Shown: in pieces, positions 7,362-14,635 of the stretch
How the letters are laid out: the number at the start of each line of letters is the position of its first letter
How positions within the stretch are numbered: the stretch's first letter is position 1
Assembly (NCBI GenBank): GCA_025869455.1
Contig: JAOZVT010000152.1
Coordinates: forward strand, 1-18,201
From: Prosthecobacter sp.
GTDB lineage: Bacteria > Verrucomicrobiota > Verrucomicrobiia > Verrucomicrobiales > Verrucomicrobiaceae
Reading direction: 5' to 3'
Length of the DNA: 18,201 bases
Position numbers and translations under genes: made by a program
Notes under the pieces: model-generated
Told to the model about the DNA's origin: nothing
What the model saw: the letters and a program-made list of their open reading frames with translations, nothing else
Database searches by the model: none

Positions 7362-7958
7362 ATGGACATTTTGATCGGAATTCTCACGACAGTCGAAGTT
7401 CTCGTCTGCCTCTTACTCATCCTCATCGTACTCATGCAGCGTCCGCGGCAGGAGGGGCTGGGTGCTTCGTTCGGCGGTGATACCATGCATCAGCTTGCAG
7501 GAGCACAAACCACAAACGTGCTGCAGAAATTTACGGTCTATCTGGCAGTGGCTCTTTTTGTCCTGACTTTGACCTTGGCCATGCTGGTCACCAAAAAGCA
7601 GTCGGATAAAAGTGGCACCCGTCTTTTTGACGCACCGCCGCCTCCAGCCCCTGCCGCTGTGGAAACGCCTAAAGTGGAAGTGAAGCCAGGAGACGAAGCT
7701 AAGTCTGCTGACGCTGCAAAGACTGACAAGTCGGCCGCCGAAGCACCGAAGCCTGCGGACAAGCCAGCCGCCGCCCCGAAAGCCGCTGATAAGCCTGCTG
7801 CCACCGAAGCACCGAAGACTGAGATTCCAGCAGCGAAGCCTGCGGCCCCTGCTCCCACACCTTCCCCTGCGCCTGCTGAAGCTCCGAAAGCTGCCGCAGA
7901 CACAACTCCTGCTCCTGTAGCTCCAGCGGCCCCTGCTGCTGAAGCCCCTAAACCTTAA
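7362..7958 (+). CDS. secG: Preprotein translocase subunit SecG with long Ala/Pro/Lys-rich tail
   Basis: SecG assists SecYE in protein export across the inner membrane. The ATG at 7362 gives 198 residues. A first membrane helix (about 1-24, ILIGILTTVEVLVCLLLILI) is followed by the SecG signature LMQRPRQEGLGASFGG and a second helix (about 57-78). Ordinary SecG proteins end soon after this, near 75-110 residues. Here about 110 more residues follow, made almost entirely of Ala, Pro, Lys and Glu. The frame extends upstream to a TTG at 7323, but the added residues (PKRRLPPYSPP) do not resemble SecG and the ATG start fits the family. It is the first gene of a plus-strand run leading to the M23 peptidase 45 bases on. 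Confidence 0.93.
   Translation: MDILIGILTTVEVLVCLLLILIVLMQRPRQEGLGASFGGDTMHQLAGAQTTNVLQKFTVYLAVALFVLTLTLAMLVTKKQSDKSGTRLFDAPPPPAPAAVETPKVEVKPGDEAKSADAAKTDKSAAEAPKPADKPAAAPKAADKPAATEAPKTEIPAAKPAAPAPTPSPAPAEAPKAAADTTPAPVAPAAPAAEAPKP
7621..7955 (+). repeat. Low-complexity Ala/Pro/Lys repeat region in secG
   Basis: The C-terminal coding part of secG is built from imperfect units of the type APKxADKPAA and EAPK, with repeated gctgaagc/ccgaagcc-like codon blocks. The tail should be extended and cytoplasmic or periplasmic depending on SecG topology. Such tracts vary in length between strains by slippage. Confidence 0.75.
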
Positions 7959-7962
7959 CCCA

Positions 7963-7981
7963 AGCTCGTCATTCCCGAGCT
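7963..7981. terminator. Short hairpin after secG
   Basis: AGCTCG, a 7-base loop, then CGAGCT lies 4 bases after the secG stop. No T-run follows on either strand, so it may be a weak attenuator or chance. Confidence 0.25.
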
Positions 7982-8003
7982 GAACCTGGTCTTTGACCGC
8001 CCC

Positions 8004-8846
8004 ATGAAAAACGGCGGCTTGGCACTACTCTCCAATCCAACGCGCCGTGTTTCATGGTGTGTTGGATTGTTTGTTTTGCTGGTGGCCCTGCTTCTTAATG
8101 GGAAGGTTTGGGCGGATGGTAGTGTGCGGTGCCAGTTGGCAGATGGGTTTGATTTCCCGGTTGGTAAGCCAAATGCCGAGAACTATTATAAGTCACGCGG
8201 ATACTGGCCCAATGGGCACTTGGGAGAAGACTGGAACGGAAAAGGTGGCGGAGACAGTGACATGGGAGACCCGATTTATGCATCAGGACGCGGGGTCGTG
8301 GTTTTTTCAGATAACATTGGTGTCGGTTGGGGGAATTGCATCATCGTCCGGCATGCGTATCGGGATGAGGCGGGCAAAATTAGCATGCTCGACAGCCTCT
8401 ACGCGCACCTTTTGCAGCGGTTGGTCAAAGTCGGCCAAGTCGTGGAAAAGGGGCAATTGGTGGGCAAGATGGGGGGCAACAACGGCATGTACCCCGTTCA
8501 CCTGCACTTTGAGATGCGGAAAAATCTGCGCATCGGCATGAACCGCAGCCAGTTTGCCCGGGACAATACAAATTATTACAGCCCCACGGATTTCATCAAT
8601 AAACACCGTGTGCTGCCCAATAGCTTGCAGAAATACCCGATCCCGCTGGGCATCTTTGCTCCCTATGGTCGCTCCTTGGCAGACAGCCGCAGTGACGGTG
8701 GGGATGATAATTCAGTTAAGGTCCCCACTTTACGCCCGACCCTGCCTGAATCTGGCCCTTCTGCAGACGATGAAGATTTCTGGTCCAAGCTGCGCAACCG
8801 CTTGAAACAAGGCAAGATGACGGAAGGTGTAGCTCCTCAGCAGTGA
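8004..8846 (+). CDS. Exported M23 (LytM-type) peptidase
   Basis: This 280-residue protein has an N-terminal hydrophobic segment (about 16-37, ending VWA-D) that serves as signal peptide or anchor. It carries a complete LytM/M23 zinc endopeptidase core: H72-x3-D76 (HLGED), His135 (LYAHL) and H166-x-H168 (HLHFE). Family members cut peptide cross-bridges in peptidoglycan. All catalytic residues are present, so it should be active rather than a degenerate EnvC/NlpD-type activator. The C-terminal 70 residues are polar and unassigned. The start ATG at 8004 lacks a clear Shine-Dalgarno sequence. It follows secG closely in the same direction; the SNase-like gene converges on it. Confidence 0.9.
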   Translation: MKNGGLALLSNPTRRVSWCVGLFVLLVALLLNGKVWADGSVRCQLADGFDFPVGKPNAENYYKSRGYWPNGHLGEDWNGKGGGDSDMGDPIYASGRGVVVFSDNIGVGWGNCIIVRHAYRDEAGKISMLDSLYAHLLQRLVKVGQVVEKGQLVGKMGGNNGMYPVHLHFEMRKNLRIGMNRSQFARDNTNYYSPTDFINKHRVLPNSLQKYPIPLGIFAPYGRSLADSRSDGGDDNSVKVPTLRPTLPESGPSADDEDFWSKLRNRLKQGKMTEGVAPQQ

Positions 8847-8909
8847 GACGGGCCATTGTTTTGGCGTAGATTTGCCAACTTAGGGCCGCTCCCAAACTTG
8901 GAATCAGAC

Positions 8910-9605
8910 TCAAGGGGTCACCTTGGCCCAGACACCTTGCTTTTCCTCTCGGGCTTTGCGTGTCAGGGACATGAGTTCCGCCAGATAGGTGGGGAGGTCG
9001 CGTGGATCCCCAGGCAAAGGGGTGTGGACGCCATCCAAGCGCGCGTAACCTTTGCGCAGTAGCAGATCTACCAGATAAACCCGCTGCCCATCTTCCCGCA
9101 GAAAGCGGATGAGCGCGTAGTAACGCAGGGTATTGGGCACCCGTTCCCAGCGTGTGATCACCTCAAAAGGCCGCGTTTTGAGAAGCTCTGCGACGTAGGC
9201 GGAAGCTTCTTCTCCTGCGGTGATAATGACATTATCTGTGGTATGGCCAAAGTAGCGGGCCTGCTCTGCCACCCGTTGCGGATGGTTCATGCTGGCTTCC
9301 AGGGCATCTACAAAATACAGCACAAAAACGTGCTCATCGTTGCCGATGCGGATACGCAAGGTATCCGCCTCATTGGCGCGGCTCTCCACAAGAGTCGCAC
9401 GGGGAAAGATCAGGAAACGATCTTCGATTTTTTTGGGTTGCCCGCCCTCTCCGGGAAGGGATTCCCCCGGGACACCTGCCACAGGCACGGGCAAGGCGGG
9501 TAAAGGCTTCGGACGGCTTTCTTTGAGTAAAATGCCGCCCAGTACGACCATCAGCACCAGCACAGCGGTGATGGCGAGATTGAGCAAAGTGTCGCGGAGA
9601 GGCAT
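8910..9605 (-). CDS. Membrane-anchored SNase/thermonuclease-like protein
   Basis: Residue numbers here count from an in-frame TTG at 9611; the ATG at 9605 is the preferred start (231 residues). A membrane helix (about 8-29) is followed by a Pro-rich linker and a staphylococcal-nuclease-like domain from about residue 67. Matches to nuclease are EADT (D83, like D21), FVDALE (D102 and E105, like D40 and E43), and the block RYYALIRF-EDGQ-VDLLLRKGYARL, which resembles the region after R87. The position of catalytic Arg35 appears to be hydrophobic. The domain would face the periplasm. The fold is well supported; nuclease activity is uncertain. The gene lies 130 bases downstream of the Lon-like gene on the same strand. 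Confidence 0.78.
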   Translation of the reverse strand: MPLRDTLLNLAITAVLVLMVVLGGILLKESRPKPLPALPVPVAGVPGESLPGEGGQPKKIEDRFLIFPRATLVESRANEADTLRIRIGNDEHVFVLYFVDALEASMNHPQRVAEQARYFGHTTDNVIITAGEEASAYVAELLKTRPFEVITRWERVPNTLRYYALIRFLREDGQRVYLVDLLLRKGYARLDGVHTPLPGDPRDLPTYLAELMSLTRKAREEKQGVWAKVTP

Positions 9606-9652
9606 GGTCAAGGGCTAGTTTCTGCGTGATCGGGCCTCTTGCCAAGTGCTTA

Positions 9653-9673
9653 GACCCGTTTCTGAAACGGGTC
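9653..9673. terminator. Perfect 10-1-10 inverted repeat, possible terminator or operator
   Basis: GACCCGTTTC-T-GAAACGGGTC is a perfect inverted repeat with a one-base centre. It can fold into a strong short hairpin. It lies after the stop of the Lon-like gene and before the SNase-like gene on the minus strand. No T-run follows on either strand, so an operator role is as likely as termination. Confidence 0.45.
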
Positions 9674-9735
9674 AACGGAGCTTGGCTCGGCATCTAGCCA
9701 GTGCAGATGCCCCCTTCATCTAGAACTCAGGGTGT

Positions 9736-11799
9736 TTAAAGCCCCAATTCTTCCAGCACTTTTGGATCGGCCAAGAGCTTATCTTTGGCGGCGATGGCGG
9801 CATTGGCTGCCTGATTGGCGCGGGAGGCCATCTCTTTGAAATGGTTGTAATTCAGGGAGGGGTGCAGCACTTCTTCACGGACAATTTCACCGTAGCGCAC
9901 TAGACCATCGATGTAGGGCCAGGTGCGCTGGTCCAAACGCGGACGCAGGTTGCGTAGGCGATTGAGGGACGAACCCAGTTCATCCCGCTGTAGGGAACTT
10001 ACCGTACCTTTGAAATCATTTTTGATAGAGCTGACTAGCCCTAAGGCATTGTTGTCGGCTGCTTCAATGGAGCCGCTCAAAGAAAGGGACGTGGGCATGC
10101 GCCCTTGGGAAAAGAGCAGTAGGTACTTCGCGGAAAGGCTATTCGGAGCCTTTTCCAAAATGGCTTGCAGCCGTGCAGCAGCCTGCGGGGTGCGTAAAAT
10201 GGATACCATTTGCTGGGGGTTACGTTGCAACGTGGTGCGGATGATTTCAAATTCATCAATCGCCTGCTGCAAGACAGGAGGACGATCCGCTATGCTGGCT
10301 AGGGTTACGGCTTGGTCAAAATGGGTCAGGGAAAAGATATGAATGCCAGCTACAAGAGCGGGGCCATCCTGAATCAAAAGGTCCGAAACGGCCGTTTCAT
10401 TGCGGAGCGGTACCGCGACGATTCGGCAGTCGCCACGAGTGGCTCCACGAACCTTCGCGGCCACTCCGCCGATGGGTTGCACCATGCCGTCAGCATTCAT
10501 GTCCCCCGTCACCGCAAAGGCAGGATCCCAGGTCTGGCCAGTTAGGAGAGATTCGCTTAAAAGTGCGCAAGCCACTGCTGCGGAGGGGCCGTCTTTACCG
10601 GAGTATTTTTCTTCAAAGGCAATTTCGAAATCGAGACTCCTGGGTAGGGAAGAATGTCGCAGCTGGATGAATTTTTGGACCTCTTTCAAGGCGGTGGCCA
10701 TATCATCACCAATCTGCTGACTGAACCGCAAATTGGCGCTTCCAGGTACCACCGTCATGTTCATGCGGGTGACTTGCCCTGCTTCGCTGCCAGAGGCCAA
10801 GGGCATCACCAGGAGGCCGTTTACAATGGACTGCTTGAGCTTTAAATCGTTGGAGTTATCAGCCGTGGAGGGGATGGCAGATTGAATGGTAACAGGATCA
10901 GTCACAGCTATCTTTTCTAGACTCAGAACCTCATCTTCGATCTTGCCAGTCAGGGTGCAGCCCCCAGAGATTGGGGTCGTGATCCGCTGGATACCCACGC
11001 CATCCACCACGGTGGTGGGAGGTTCGGGAGGCATGCAGTTTTCCCAGCGCATGGGCAGCATGGTTTTGGTGAGTTTATCTTCCGTCCCAATGGCTGGTTT
11101 GCCAGGCAGGAAAAGACCCTGGCACTTCTCCATTGTCACTTGGGAGACCGTCAGTAGCAAAGTGGCATGAACCAAGCTGTTTTCAAATCGAGTGTAACGG
11201 ATCATCGGGCGGCGGGCATAGTCTGCCCAGGAGTTTCCATCCGTCGGGCTTTGCAGGCGCATCAGACGCAGGCTGAAATTTTGCTCCATCACCACGGAGT
11301 CCATCATCTCTAAGCCCAGATAGTTCATCGGGATCATCCACGCGCCCTGATTTAGAATGCAGTTGATGATCCGAAACGTGGGAGGGGTCGGTGTTGCAGA
11401 GGGTTCCCCGGTGAATTCGCAGCGGTCTAAGCCGCAGGAATCCAGTGTGACTTCGGCCCCTGGCTCCAGCCAGATCTGGCAATGCCGTAGTAAGCTGTCA
11501 CGAATCCGCAAATGCCCGTTTCTACGAACTTCGAAACAGACATTCTCCACGAAGCTGCCCTCGGCAATTTCCAGGGTGCAATGTTGGTTCTCGTTTGGAG
11601 AGATGACGATTTTACCCTCACCTTTGTAATGTTGGGTGGCCAATTTTAGGGAATTCTCGACATACTGAATTTCGGCGGAAAAGGCCAAAGGCGTGTAGCT
11701 CTTTGATTGGACCTGACCATGGGCAGTGAAGGTGCCAAAACCTAATGTGAGATAGGTAAAAGCAACAAACCTCCAGAGTGGTCGATTTTTTTTCCTCAT
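9736..11799 (-). CDS. Secreted Lon-type (S16) serine protease without ATPase
   Basis: This 687-residue protein starts with a signal peptide (about 1-28, ending AHG-Q). Residues about 60-330 look like a beta-rich, repeat-containing region with many short strands and Cys residues (beta-helix-like, inferred). Residues about 345-495 form a Lon proteolytic domain. The catalytic Ser406 lies in KDGPSAAVA and Lys449 in PIGGVAAKV, 43 residues apart, the same spacing as Ser679 and Lys722 of E. coli Lon. TGDMNADGMVQPIGG matches the Lon segment between them. The C-terminal 190 residues are helical in character. No AAA+ ATPase motifs are present, so it would be an energy-independent protease outside the cytoplasm. 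The target is unknown. It is transcribed divergently from pyrE with 119 bases between. Confidence 0.88.
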   Translation of the reverse strand: MRKKNRPLWRFVAFTYLTLGFGTFTAHGQVQSKSYTPLAFSAEIQYVENSLKLATQHYKGEGKIVISPNENQHCTLEIAEGSFVENVCFEVRRNGHLRIRDSLLRHCQIWLEPGAEVTLDSCGLDRCEFTGEPSATPTPPTFRIINCILNQGAWMIPMNYLGLEMMDSVVMEQNFSLRLMRLQSPTDGNSWADYARRPMIRYTRFENSLVHATLLLTVSQVTMEKCQGLFLPGKPAIGTEDKLTKTMLPMRWENCMPPEPPTTVVDGVGIQRITTPISGGCTLTGKIEDEVLSLEKIAVTDPVTIQSAIPSTADNSNDLKLKQSIVNGLLVMPLASGSEAGQVTRMNMTVVPGSANLRFSQQIGDDMATALKEVQKFIQLRHSSLPRSLDFEIAFEEKYSGKDGPSAAVACALLSESLLTGQTWDPAFAVTGDMNADGMVQPIGGVAAKVRGATRGDCRIVAVPLRNETAVSDLLIQDGPALVAGIHIFSLTHFDQAVTLASIADRPPVLQQAIDEFEIIRTTLQRNPQQMVSILRTPQAAARLQAILEKAPNSLSAKYLLLFSQGRMPTSLSLSGSIEAADNNALGLVSSIKNDFKGTVSSLQRDELGSSLNRLRNLRPRLDQRTWPYIDGLVRYGEIVREEVLHPSLNYNHFKEMASRANQAANAAIAAKDKLLADPKVLEELGL

Positions 11800-11918
11800 A
11801 AAATTACCAGTGTCTTAAGCCGTATTTTTTGCACTACAACCCCAAAGGCGGTCAAGCAATTTACGTGCCTGTTAAATCCTGCCCTTGCTTCTGGAAGCCT
11901 GCCCGCTAAACGCAAGTC
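11800..11918. promoter_or_regulatory. Divergent promoter region between the Lon-like gene and pyrE
   Basis: These 119 bases must carry the start signals for both genes. TTGACC on the minus strand (11855-11850) could be a -35 for the Lon-like gene, but no good -10 follows at the expected distance. No convincing pyrE promoter or attenuator was seen. Confidence 0.3.
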
Positions 11919-12488
11919 ATGTCACTCGAATCTGATCGCACCGAACTCGCCGAAATTCTCCGTCGCAAATCTGTCAAAACGGGAAAATTCATCCTGGCTT
12001 CTGGCAAGGAGAGTGACCTCTATGTGGACTGCCGAGTGACCACCCTGGATTCACGCGGAGCTGTTTTGGTCGGTCGCGTCTTGCATGATCTGCTGCGCAA
12101 GGAAGAAGCCGCCAAAGGTTTGAGCATCGGCTCCCTGGGGGGACTGACTATGGGTGCAGACCCGATCACTCTCGCGGTGGCGATGACTTCCAGCATGGCT
12201 GGTGATGAGAAAGTGGTGCAGGCCTTCAACGTGCGTAAGGAGCCGAAGGGCCATGGACGTGGCAAACGCATCGAAGGAAACTTTGACCCCGCTCTGCCTG
12301 TGGTGGTGGTGGATGACGTGATCACCACGGGTGACTCGACCTTGAAGGCCATTCAGGCTATCGAAGAAGAGGGTGGCAAGGTGGCTTTTGCCTTGATTCT
12401 GGTGGATCGTCAGGAAGGTGGACGGCAGAACATTGAGAGCAAAGGTTACCCTGTGGTGGCTGCATACACCCGCGCTGATCTAGTGTAG
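11919..12488 (+). CDS. pyrE: Orotate phosphoribosyltransferase
   Basis: PyrE joins orotate to PRPP to form OMP, the fifth step of de novo UMP synthesis. The 189-residue length is normal for the short form. The PRPP-binding motif VVVVDDVITTGDST lies at 128-141, with the acidic pair Asp132-Asp133. The catalytic flexible loop is visible as VRKEPKGHGRGKRIEG (about 105-120), including the conserved lysines. KFILASGKESDLYVDCR near the N-terminus is the usual substrate-side signature. The ATG at 11919 follows a region without a strong Shine-Dalgarno sequence. The next gene starts 48 bases downstream; whether they share a transcript is not clear. Confidence 0.96.
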   Translation: MSLESDRTELAEILRRKSVKTGKFILASGKESDLYVDCRVTTLDSRGAVLVGRVLHDLLRKEEAAKGLSIGSLGGLTMGADPITLAVAMTSSMAGDEKVVQAFNVRKEPKGHGRGKRIEGNFDPALPVVVVDDVITTGDSTLKAIQAIEEEGGKVAFALILVDRQEGGRQNIESKGYPVVAAYTRADLV

Positions 12489-12518
12489 GTACTTTTCTCA
12501 CCTCGGCATTCGATTGAC

Positions 12519-12525
12519 AGGAGGT
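12519..12525 (+). promoter_or_regulatory. Strong Shine-Dalgarno sequence for the secreted unknown protein
   Basis: AGGAGGT ends 11 bases before the ATG at 12537 and is the clearest ribosome binding site in the window; most other genes here lack one. It supports the 12537 start over the in-frame ATG at 12555, although the spacing is slightly long. Confidence 0.6.
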
Positions 12526-12536
12526 CGGCTCGCGGG

Positions 12537-14615
12537 ATGCTGAGGGCTGTGAGGATGCTACCTTTTGATTTGAGACAAGCCCTTTTCGGCCTTGCCGTAT
12601 TCTTTGCGTTCCATGCAGAAGCCCAGGTGGCTCAGCGCGGTGATGCTGTGGGCAAACTCTTGAATGAGTGGTATCAAGCCGGTTCAGCAGCAGGCCTCGC
12701 GGAGATCTATTATGAAAATAGAGATGGTCAGCATTCACCGCTGAATGTGGCCCAGTACCCACAGTTACAAGTCTTTCAAGCCGACGCAAAGACAGGCCCC
12801 GACAAAGGCCCATCTGTGGTGTTACGAGCCCACCCCACCGTGGGGAATTGCTCCATGTCTGCGCCCGCAGAAAAGGGAGGTAGTCTGCCGCGTATGTATC
12901 AGGTGGATCCGAAGGGGCAAAAGTTCCTGATGATGCAGTACTTGGCGAATAACCTCATGATCTATCCTGAGCATCAGGACTATGACATTGGGGGGAATGG
13001 AGTGGATGGGTATGGTGACCTCTACCCCAGTAACAATGCTTGCACCCTCATTTCCCAAGGGTCATCCGGCAGTGACCAGCCATTTCTGAATGCGGTCCTA
13101 ACAACCATTGCGGCCTTTCCCCCAGACACCCAGCGGACGCTGATTGATAAGCGCATTCTCATGCCCACGGTGCAGGCCATTCTACGCCAGTCTAACAAAC
13201 AAGTTAAAAAGGAGGCAGACTACTTCACGGGGGTGGCACATCCGGTGGTGTTTGATGCAGGCAATCTGGATGAGGAAAAAATGATCCAGATGGCGCATGA
13301 CATGCGCCCGCCCATGATTCCGCCTTTGGTGCAGATCGAGGTGGTCGAAGAGACCGAGCTTAAGCCTGGAAAGGACTACTTTGAGACGGACCGAGCGCAG
13401 TTATACAAACTAGCCGACACACCCGTCTCAGTTGCGCGCATTTTGCGCAGCAACTCTACTGAGTACACCATGGTGCTGAGCGCCAAAAAGAGCGCAGACA
13501 TCCTGGGCCGCCCCATCCAATTGCGCTGGCAGCTTCTGCAAGGGGACTCACGCCTGATCAAACTGGAAACCAATGAGAAGGAACCCGTGGCACGTCTGCA
13601 CATCAAATGGCAACCACCCGCTAAGACTGCCTCGGGCATTCGCAGTCACCGGGTGGATATCGGTGTGTTTGCCAGCAATGGTATCAGCACAAGCGCCCCT
13701 GCCATCGTCAGTTTTTACATGCTGCCTAACGAAATGCATTTTTATGATTCGAAGGGGCGCGTCACAGACATCTGTTATCAAACGCACAATCCTGAGGCGG
13801 GGCTGCCTGTGAGCCCACGCGATCCACGCTGGATGAAGGCCATGCTGGCTCTCTCCTTAGCTGGGGATGGATTGCGCAGCGTCTTAGCTGAAAAACTTCT
13901 CATGGAACCGGAAAGGTTGGCCATTCAGAAAGCTTGGTTACCTCTCAATGAGGAATGGTTGATGGTGCAAAAACTGGAGGCAGATCCAGAAAAGAAGGAC
14001 CAGGCTGAACAGCTCAAAAAACGTGTCCTGGATGATTTGGAGAAGGCTCTCTCTCTGCCTTTGCCGGGAGAACGTGGCCTGACGGTACGCTCCGCCATCG
14101 AGCGTTCCCTCAGTGCGATCAGTGGATTCACCGATCTCTTTTTTGCTTTTCAGCGGGATGTATTAGCCCTGGCGGCCAAGTCCTCAAAAGCCACCGCCAC
14201 AGCAGACATTGCCAGCGAGGTCATGCGCCTGAAAAACCTCGGCATCTTGATGGAAAAAGTCGATGGCAGCATTGCTCTAGCCATCATCCCCACAGAGCTG
14301 ACCCCAGCGGAACGCTACTGCATCAATGGACTGAACCTGACGATCATGAGCCAGGCTCTGTACCCTGATGTTCTGGTGCGTTCCACAGCGCCAGCCTGGG
14401 TGGACCCACGACTGAGCACTCCCAAAGCTTGGCGGGATGTGAATCGTTATGATGAAGCGGGGCTGCGGCAAGGCTGGATTCGTTACCAAGCCGGGCGCAC
14501 TTACTGGTTTGACAATGAAGGGCGCTACTTGCCCGAAGGGCCGAAGCAAGCGGACAAAGCCCAGTCCGTCATCTATGAAAGTCATCAAGGAGTGTTGGAG
14601 TGGCGGCCTAAGTGA
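12537..14615 (+). CDS. Large secreted protein of unknown function
   Basis: I do not recognise this 692-residue protein. It has a signal peptide (about 1-29, ending AEA-Q) and no further membrane segments. Residues about 30-270 contain GNCSMSAP and a Gly/Asp/Tyr-rich stretch (DYDIGGNGVDGYGDLYPSNN, 148-167) that could bind calcium or form loops. Residues about 280-400 are beta-rich and resemble an Ig/cadherin-like domain (VDIGVFASNGISTSAPAIVSFYMLPNE). The remainder is mostly helical, with a charged stretch around 470-500, and ends in a small region rich in Tyr and Trp. It probably acts in the periplasm or at the cell surface. The downstream FAD-oxidoreductase gene starts 20 bases after it, so the two may be expressed together. 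Confidence 0.8.
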   Translation: MLRAVRMLPFDLRQALFGLAVFFAFHAEAQVAQRGDAVGKLLNEWYQAGSAAGLAEIYYENRDGQHSPLNVAQYPQLQVFQADAKTGPDKGPSVVLRAHPTVGNCSMSAPAEKGGSLPRMYQVDPKGQKFLMMQYLANNLMIYPEHQDYDIGGNGVDGYGDLYPSNNACTLISQGSSGSDQPFLNAVLTTIAAFPPDTQRTLIDKRILMPTVQAILRQSNKQVKKEADYFTGVAHPVVFDAGNLDEEKMIQMAHDMRPPMIPPLVQIEVVEETELKPGKDYFETDRAQLYKLADTPVSVARILRSNSTEYTMVLSAKKSADILGRPIQLRWQLLQGDSRLIKLETNEKEPVARLHIKWQPPAKTASGIRSHRVDIGVFASNGISTSAPAIVSFYMLPNEMHFYDSKGRVTDICYQTHNPEAGLPVSPRDPRWMKAMLALSLAGDGLRSVLAEKLLMEPERLAIQKAWLPLNEEWLMVQKLEADPEKKDQAEQLKKRVLDDLEKALSLPLPGERGLTVRSAIERSLSAISGFTDLFFAFQRDVLALAAKSSKATATADIASEVMRLKNLGILMEKVDGSIALAIIPTELTPAERYCINGLNLTIMSQALYPDVLVRSTAPAWVDPRLSTPKAWRDVNRYDEAGLRQGWIRYQAGRTYWFDNEGRYLPEGPKQADKAQSVIYESHQGVLEWRPK

Positions 14616-14635
14616 CGTATAGCCTAGGCTTAGCT

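Noticed and set aside
8861..8878. Hairpin TTGGC-GCCAA between the M23 and SNase-like genes as a terminator
   Set aside because: Only a 5-bp stem with a long loop and no T-run.
12514..12519. TTGACA as a -35 element before the secreted unknown gene
   Set aside because: It runs into the Shine-Dalgarno sequence, and the base 17 positions on falls at the start codon with no -10 match, so a promoter here would start inside the gene.
14612..14635. GTG start of the FAD-oxidoreductase overlapping the previous stop
   Set aside because: Overlap of GTG and TGA is tempting as a coupling signal, but the ATG at 14636 gives a cleaner signal peptide.
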